From positions 1 to 8,966 of the forward strand of contig JAGVUW010000100.1 of assembly GCA_019136035.1 (NCBI GenBank): 8,966 bases of DNA. Direction: 5' to 3'. Of the stretch, positions 5,475 to 8,966 are shown piece after piece. Below the pieces are notes generated by a model. The model saw only the letters and a program-made list of their open reading frames with translations, was not told the origin of the DNA and searched no databases. How positions within the stretch are numbered: position 1 is the stretch's first letter; every line of letters begins with the position of its first letter. Position numbers and translations under genes: made by a program. Source of the DNA: Verrucomicrobiota bacterium (GTDB lineage Bacteria; Verrucomicrobiota; Lentisphaeria; Oligosphaerales; JAFGRS01).

Positions 5475-6850
5475 TCCCCACATCTCCTTTGAACCAAATC
5501 ACGGAACGCCTGACCGCGTTCGCCGTAGTTCGCAAACATGTCCTGACTTGCACACCCCGGCGAGAGCAGGACCACATCGCCCGGAACCGCTTCAGCCGCC
5601 GCGGCATCGAACGCCGCCTGGAAAGAAACATACACCTTACAAGATACTACCTCACCCCAGAGTTTGGCCAGTCGTTCGCGGCTGCTTCCGACAAGAAAAG
5701 CGCCCTTGACGTAGCGGCGCAGGGTCGGCGCCATGTCGGCGAAGCTGACGTCCTTATCGACGCCGCCGGCCAGGAGGAGGACGTTCGGGCCGCTGCTGCC
5801 GGCGCAGAGGGTCTCCAGAGCGCAGAGCAGGGCGTCGGGGTTGGTCGCCTTCGAGTCGTTGACGAAGCGCACGCCATCGCGGTAGGCGACGGTCTCGAGG
5901 CGGTGCGGTCCGAGGGGGAAGGTGGCCAGGTGGGGCGCCATGATGGCCGGGTCGCGGCCGGCGCGTTCGACGAGAGCCAGGGCGGCCAGGATGTTCTCCT
6001 GGTTATGGCGTCCCGGGAGGCGTATGCCGGCCGCCGGCACCACGACGCGGGCCGGGCCGCCGTCGGCGCGGCGTCGGCAGAGGTCGCCATGGGCGGCGAC
6101 GAACCAGTCGGCCTGGCCGTCGTCATGGCCGCAGAAGGTGGTCGGGGTAGCGCCGTGCAGGGCCGCCTGCACGGCCGGATCGGCGGCCAGGTCGGCGCGC
6201 AGGATCGCGTCGCGCGGGTCGGCGAGGTGCTGCAGGAGCCTGAGCTTGCAGTCGCGGTAGGCCGCCATGCTGCCATGGCGGTCAAGGTGGTCGGGGGTCA
6301 CATTCAGGATGGCGGCCGCGAGCGGGGCCAGGCGGTCGACCCGCTCGAGCTGGAACGAGCTCACCTCGACCACCATGAGGTCGAGGGCGTGCGAGCGCCG
6401 CGCCGCCTCGCAGAGCGGCAGGCCGACATTCCCCGAGACGGCTACCCGCAGCCCGGCCCGGCGCAGGCAGTGCCCGAGGAGCTCGACGGTGGTGGTCTTG
6501 CCATTGCTGCCGGTGACCGCCAGGATCGGGCAGGCGCAGAAGCGGTAACCGAACTCGAGTTCGCTGATCACCGGGCAGGCGGCCTCAGCGGCCAGGCGGC
6601 CGAGGTCGGACGCCGGCGGGATGCCGGGGCTGATGACGATCAGGTCGGCCGCCGGCCGCGGCTGACGGCGGTTCCACTCCAGGACAGTGGCGATGCCGGC
6701 CGTGCGCAGGGACTCGGCACGCTCGCGAAGACGGGGCTGAGCGCCGCTGTCCAGGACCGTGACGGCGGCGCCATAGAGGCGCGCCAGGCGGGCGGCGGCG
6801 AGGCCGCTGTCGCCCAGACCGAGAACCAGGACCCTCTCTCCGGAAAGCAC
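5471..6850 (-). CDS. murD: UDP-N-acetylmuramoylalanine--D-glutamate ligase MurD
   Basis: The cytoplasmic Mur ligase that adds D-glutamate to UDP-MurNAc-L-alanine with ATP. It is 459 residues long with the chosen GTG start (6850), close to the usual 440-450. Visible landmarks in that numbering: N-terminal UDP-binding fold opening (VLVLGLGDSGLAA), SPGIP about 74-78, P-loop TGSNGKTTT about 113-121, EVSSFQLE about 162, NVTPDHLDRH about 183, the YRDCKLR lysine (about Lys202, position of the carbamylated lysine), RHNQEN about 281, NDSKATNPDA about 331, LLAGGVDKD, and the C-terminal LSPGCASQDMFANYGERG. All key motifs are intact. The start choice rests on AGGAGG 8 bases upstream. The in-frame ATG at 6901 has no such site and falls at the candidate transcription start. 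It overlaps the LysM gene by ATGA. Other mur/fts neighbours usual for a dcw cluster are not visible. Confidence 0.95.
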   Translation of the reverse strand: MLSGERVLVLGLGDSGLAAARLARLYGAAVTVLDSGAQPRLRERAESLRTAGIATVLEWNRRQPRPAADLIVISPGIPPASDLGRLAAEAACPVISELEFGYRFCACPILAVTGSNGKTTTVELLGHCLRRAGLRVAVSGNVGLPLCEAARRSHALDLMVVEVSSFQLERVDRLAPLAAAILNVTPDHLDRHGSMAAYRDCKLRLLQHLADPRDAILRADLAADPAVQAALHGATPTTFCGHDDGQADWFVAAHGDLCRRRADGGPARVVVPAAGIRLPGRHNQENILAALALVERAGRDPAIMAPHLATFPLGPHRLETVAYRDGVRFVNDSKATNPDALLCALETLCAGSSGPNVLLLAGGVDKDVSFADMAPTLRRYVKGAFLVGSSRERLAKLWGEVVSCKVYVSFQAAFDAAAAEAVPGDVVLLSPGCASQDMFANYGERGQAFRDLVQRRCGE

Positions 6851-6858
6851 GGCCGTCG

Positions 6859-6864
6859 CCTCCT
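6859..6864 (-). promoter_or_regulatory. Ribosome binding site that decides the murD start
   Basis: AGGAGG on the minus strand with an 8-base spacer to GTG 6850. This spacing favours GTG over the upstream ATG at 6901. Confidence 0.75.
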
Positions 6865-6876
6865 GTGAACACCGCC

Positions 6877-6894
6877 GCGGAGCGCGCGCTCCGC
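6877..6894 (-). promoter_or_regulatory. 18-base perfect palindrome in the murD leader
   Basis: GCGGAGCGCGCGCTCCGC reads the same on both strands and lies between the candidate transcription start (about 6897) and the murD ribosome binding site. As RNA it could fold as a 7-bp stem with a GCGC loop right at the 5' end. As DNA it has the symmetry of a protein-binding dyad. Which is true cannot be told here. Confidence 0.5.
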
Positions 6895-6903
6895 ACGGCA
6901 TTC

Positions 6904-6931
6904 ACTATAGCGGTTCGCGCCGCGCTGTCGT
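6904..6931 (-). promoter_or_regulatory. Candidate sigma-70-type promoter for murD-LysM
   Basis: On the minus strand, ACGACA (6931-6926; four of six matches to TTGACA) is separated by 16 bases from TATAGT (6909-6904; five of six matches to TATAAT). Transcription would begin near 6897, giving a leader of about 47 bases before GTG 6850. The AT-containing -10 stands out in very GC-rich surroundings. Confidence 0.5.
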
Positions 6932-7012
6932 CGGGTGGCGGCGAAGGAATTCGCGGGGGCCGCCGGCCAGGGCGCGTCCGGGGTGAGGAGGCCCGAGGCA
7001 GGAGGGGGAGGG

Positions 7013-7047
7013 AACGCTCAACGCTCAACGCCGAACGCTCAACGATG
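7013..7047. repeat. Heptad array, AACGCTC type
   Basis: Five consecutive 7-base units: AACGCTC, AACGCTC, AACGCCG, AACGCTC and a degenerate AACGATG. The TGA that ends the edge gene's long frame falls inside this array. Confidence 0.85.
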
Positions 7048-8966
7048 GAGGGGAGAGAACCACGGATGGACACGGATGAACTCGGATGGGGGAGGAGGAG
7101 AGAACCTCGGCGCGGGCTCTGCCCGCAACCCAGAGGGTCGAGGGTCGGGTGTCGAGGGATCGAGGAAGCCGGCCTCGGAAGTCGGGCGTTCTCTCTGCCG
7201 GGAGTCGGGCCTCGGGCGTCGGGCGTCCGGGGTCGGAAACGTGCCAGGAAAGCAAGGTCTTGGCGGATAGTAGTACGAATGAGAGTGAGGAGGGGGGAGC
7301 GATGAGGCAACGCCCAACGCCGAACGCCCAACGCTTAAGTGAGTGGGAGTCGACAGGTACCGACAGGGCTCGACAGGAGTCGATGGGAACGGAACGCCCA
7401 ACGCCGCCCCTCGCCCCTCAACCCTCGACCCTCGCCCCTCGCCCCTCGACCCTCGACCCCCGAGGCTGTGGGCCGCCCCGTCAGGGCGCCGGCGGGTCCT
7501 GGGGGCGACGTAGCGGCCCTGGCCATGGCTGCCGGCGATGACCACCGGCCGGCCGCTCGTTTCGGCGACGGCCACGACCGTGCCGGCTGGCCCCGGCTCG
7601 ATCTGGACGTGGTCGAGGTAGGACTGCGCCAGGGTGCCCTTGGGGTCGAGGCCGGCGGTCACCGGGTGGTCCGCGGCGCAGCGCCAGCGCTCGTCGCGGA
7701 CGTGGGCGATGCCGCCTTGGCAGATGGCGGTCAGGAGCTTCGGCATCTGGCGGTAGCCGACGGCGTCGTGGGTGGCGATGAGGCCGCCGCCCCGCTGGAC
7801 GTAGCCCTCGAGGGCCGCGATCAGGCCTGGCGGCACCGCGCTGCTGCGGCTCTGCGGCCAGAGGACGACCTGGCATTCATCAAGGCGGAGGTCGGCGTAG
7901 CTGAGGGCGACGACATCGAGGCCGGGCTGCGCCTGCAGGCACTCTCGGAGGCTCTCGGAGCCGTAGCCGCCGACGACCACGCCGAGGCGGAGGCCCTTGC
8001 CGGTGAAGGCGGTCCTGAGGCTCTCCGGGGCGGCGACGCGCTCGTCGGGCCTGAGTTCGAGGAGGCGGATCTGCCAGTCGTGCTCACGGCGGCACTGGAG
8101 GGTGACGACGCCGCTGCAGCCGGTGCGGCCCTCGGGCTGGTCCTGGGGGCGGGTGCCGCGGACGTCGGCGACGACGGCATAGCGCCGGTCGGGATCGAGG
8201 CTGGGCAGGGTCAGGGTGTAGACATTGCCGCTGCTGCGGTGGCCGGTTGTGCCCGGGTGGACGTCGGCGCTGACCTCGACGCGGGCCGCGTCGGCGGTGT
8301 CCCGGGGCCATGACACGAGGGCGGCGCGGCTGGTCTGGAGGCCATTCCAGCCGCTGCTGTACTGGAAGGTGACCTGGTAGGTCCCGGGGGCGACCAGGCA
8401 GGGTGTCACCTCCCACTCCCGCACGATGGCGGCCGACTCGCGGAAGTCCTCGGAGGACCAGCCGCCGATAGGCTGGCCCATGACCATCGGGGCGGGGTTG
8501 CGCAGGCCGTGCGGCGCCATGGCCTTGGCCAGGGCGTGGACGGTGCCGGCCGTGGCCTCGATCGACTCGCGCAGGCGGCTGCCGCCGCTGCTGACCGCGA
8601 CGGCGCGCTCCCAGTCGCGCAGGGCATCCTGGTTCTGACAGCCGGCCAGGGCCAGGCGGTTGAGGTGCGTCTGCAGGGCGGCGCGGCGCTCGGCGGCCGG
8701 CTGGCGGTTGTCGGCCAGGGTATCGCAGAGGCTGCCCAGAGCGATCACCATGTCGTAGTACGCCAGGACGGCGCGGCTCTCGGCGACCATGGCCGGCGAG
8801 CCGACCTCCAGGGCCAGGGTGAGGGCCTCGGCGCAGGTGTCGCGGTTGGCGCGGAGGCGGGCCGCGTCGGGTATCTGGGCGAGGAAGGCCTGGCCGTAGG
8901 GCAGGGCCTGGCGGGTGGTCAGGAGGCTCGCCAGGCTCTGGGGGTGGAAGAGGTAGCGTTCGACGA
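7039..8966 (-). CDS. Large protein with ThuA/GATase-like C-terminal domain, truncated at window edge; tail runs into repeats
   Basis: The frame is open to the right edge, so the start is outside and about 641 residues are visible. Numbered from the first visible residue, about 1-165 is alpha-helical and rich in Ala/Leu/Arg, like the helical tail of some large glycoside-hydrolase-type proteins, though I cannot name it. About 173-308 is beta-rich, with GTYQVTFQYSSGWNG and VYTLTLPSL, suggesting a beta-sandwich. About 323-487 resembles the ThuA/class I GATase-like fold: LRLGVVVGGYG, CQVVLWPQ, EGYVQRGGGLIATHDAVGY, DHPVTAGL, GRPVVIAGSHGQGRYVA. The obvious catalytic Cys of true amidotransferases is not seen, as in ThuA-like relatives. 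The last about 154 residues (nt 7503-7039) are basic and Pro/Ser/Arg-rich, encoded by tandem repeats, and unlikely to be an ancestral domain. A stop one frame away (7483-7481) is where a one-base shift would end the protein. Exported or carbohydrate-related function is inference. Confidence 0.7.
   Translation of the reverse strand, partial: VERYLFHPQSLASLLTTRQALPYGQAFLAQIPDAARLRANRDTCAEALTLALEVGSPAMVAESRAVLAYYDMVIALGSLCDTLADNRQPAAERRAALQTHLNRLALAGCQNQDALRDWERAVAVSSGGSRLRESIEATAGTVHALAKAMAPHGLRNPAPMVMGQPIGGWSSEDFRESAAIVREWEVTPCLVAPGTYQVTFQYSSGWNGLQTSRAALVSWPRDTADAARVEVSADVHPGTTGHRSSGNVYTLTLPSLDPDRRYAVVADVRGTRPQDQPEGRTGCSGVVTLQCRREHDWQIRLLELRPDERVAAPESLRTAFTGKGLRLGVVVGGYGSESLRECLQAQPGLDVVALSYADLRLDECQVVLWPQSRSSAVPPGLIAALEGYVQRGGGLIATHDAVGYRQMPKLLTAICQGGIAHVRDERWRCAADHPVTAGLDPKGTLAQSYLDHVQIEPGPAGTVVAVAETSGRPVVIAGSHGQGRYVAPRTRRRPDGAAHSLGGRGSRGEGRGSRVEGRGAALGVPFPSTPVEPCRYLSTPTHLSVGRSALGVASSLPPPHSHSYYYPPRPCFPGTFPTPDARRPRPDSRQRERPTSEAGFLDPSTPDPRPSGLRAEPAPRFSPPPPSEFIRVHPWFSPLHR
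7061..7090. repeat. Decamer array, CACGGATGGA type
   Basis: Three 10-base units: CACGGATGGA, CACGGATGAA, CTCGGATGGG. The word, which reads HGWTRMN-like in one frame, is one I recall from spurious small proteins in planctomycete- and verrucomicrobia-like genomes. That recollection was not checked against a database. Confidence 0.8.
7112..7126. repeat. Small hairpin GCGGGC/GCCCGC
   Basis: A perfect 6-bp stem (7112-7117 with 7121-7126) with a TCT loop, inside the repeat belt between the decamer array and the next heptad array. It is similar in shape to the short-loop hairpins at 966-1091. Confidence 0.6.
7134..7154. repeat. Heptad array, AGGGTCG type
   Basis: Units AGGGTCG, AGGGTCG, GGTGTCG, then an 8-base variant AGGGATCG that breaks the phase. 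It is the reverse complement, shifted, of the larger array at 7407-7462. Confidence 0.75.
7201..7235. repeat. Heptad array, GGNNTCG type
   Basis: Five contiguous 7-base units: GGAGTCG, GGCCTCG, GGCGTCG, GGCGTCC, GGGGTCG. Positions 1, 2, 5 and 6 are constant, positions 3 and 4 vary, and position 7 is G in all but one unit. Confidence 0.75.
7309..7336. repeat. Heptad array, AACGCCC type
   Basis: Four contiguous units: AACGCCC, AACGCCG, AACGCCC, AACGCTT. It is the same word family as the array at 7013-7047, and two further units (AACGCCC, AACGCCG) recur at 7393-7406. Confidence 0.8.
7351..7390. repeat. Decamer array, CGACAGGNNT type
   Basis: Four 10-base units: CGACAGGTAC, CGACAGGGCT, CGACAGGAGT, CGATGGGAAC. 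The first seven bases are conserved in three units. Confidence 0.75.
7407..7462. repeat. Heptad array, (A/C)CCCTCG type, eight units
   Basis: Eight uninterrupted 7-base units: CCCCTCG, CCCCTCA, ACCCTCG, ACCCTCG, CCCCTCG, CCCCTCG, ACCCTCG, ACCCCCG. It directly follows two AACGCC-type heptads (7393-7406), so 70 bases keep one 7-base phase. The edge gene's frame enters this array shortly after its last recognisable domain. Confidence 0.85.

Noticed and set aside
5475..5483. LysM lipoprotein starting at ATG 5483
   Set aside because: The ribosome binding site would touch the start codon with no spacer. ATG 5474 has a 9-base spacer and the ATGA overlap with murD.
5450..6868. 472-codon open frame on the + strand opposite murD
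   Set aside because: murD on the minus strand has every family motif, and the + strand product has none.
6865..7331. Small open frames across the repeat belt on both strands
   Set aside because: They encode only repeat words (for example HGWTRMN- and STLNAERS-like strings), have no ribosome binding sites and match no family. They look like spurious products of repeats.
7013..7462. CRISPR array
   Set aside because: The repeats are 7 or 10 bases in direct tandem with no spacers of regular length and no cas genes nearby.
7013..7462. Insertion sequence remnant or attachment site
   Set aside because: No transposase or integrase fragment, terminal inverted repeats or target duplication could be seen, and no tRNA gene is present.

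Overview
This is a high-GC bacterial chromosomal window. It holds four complete protein-coding genes, one gene cut at each edge, and an unusually repeat-rich intergenic belt. The gene content (NPCBM-carrying hydrolase, extended SDR, LysM lipoprotein beside murD) fits a Gram-negative-like environmental bacterium. The intergenic words (AACGCTC-type heptads, CACGGATGGA-type decamers, a cluster of small hairpins with near-identical stem words) fit it too. From memory, such words are common in Planctomycetota, Verrucomicrobiota and neighbouring phyla. That placement is an inference from style, not from a marker gene. Nothing here looks like a phage, a plasmid, an insertion sequence, a CRISPR array or a defence system.

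Layout on the + strand: the C-terminal part of an extended short-chain dehydrogenase/NAD-dependent epimerase (1-815), then a GC-rich gap with a 9-bp tandem repeat and a run of four small hairpins (816-1091). The last hairpin abuts the ribosome binding site of a short YqfO/NIF3-C-type domain protein (1104-1451). This gene converges, with a 20-bp gap, on the minus-strand genes.

Layout on the minus strand, in transcription order: the C-terminal part of a large protein ending in a ThuA/GATase-like domain, whose reading frame runs on into the repeat belt (8966-7039); the repeat belt itself (about 7013-7462); a candidate promoter and 5' leader with an 18-bp perfect palindrome (6931-6859); murD (6850-5471); a three-LysM lipoprotein coupled to murD by an ATGA overlap (5474-4200); an intergenic stretch with three strong hairpins, one followed by a short T run (4192-4072); and an 844-residue membrane-anchored alpha/beta hydrolase fused to a C-terminal NPCBM domain (4006-1472).

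The clear functional unit is murD plus the LysM lipoprotein. One makes a peptidoglycan precursor in the cytoplasm. The other is predicted to be a lipid-anchored, peptidoglycan-binding envelope protein translated from the same message. The hydrolase and the edge protein look like exported or surface proteins acting on carbohydrates or esters, with substrates unknown. I did not find a convincing new molecular system. The most unusual content is the short-period repeat mosaic and the way the edge gene's 3' end dissolves into it, followed by the multi-hairpin element.
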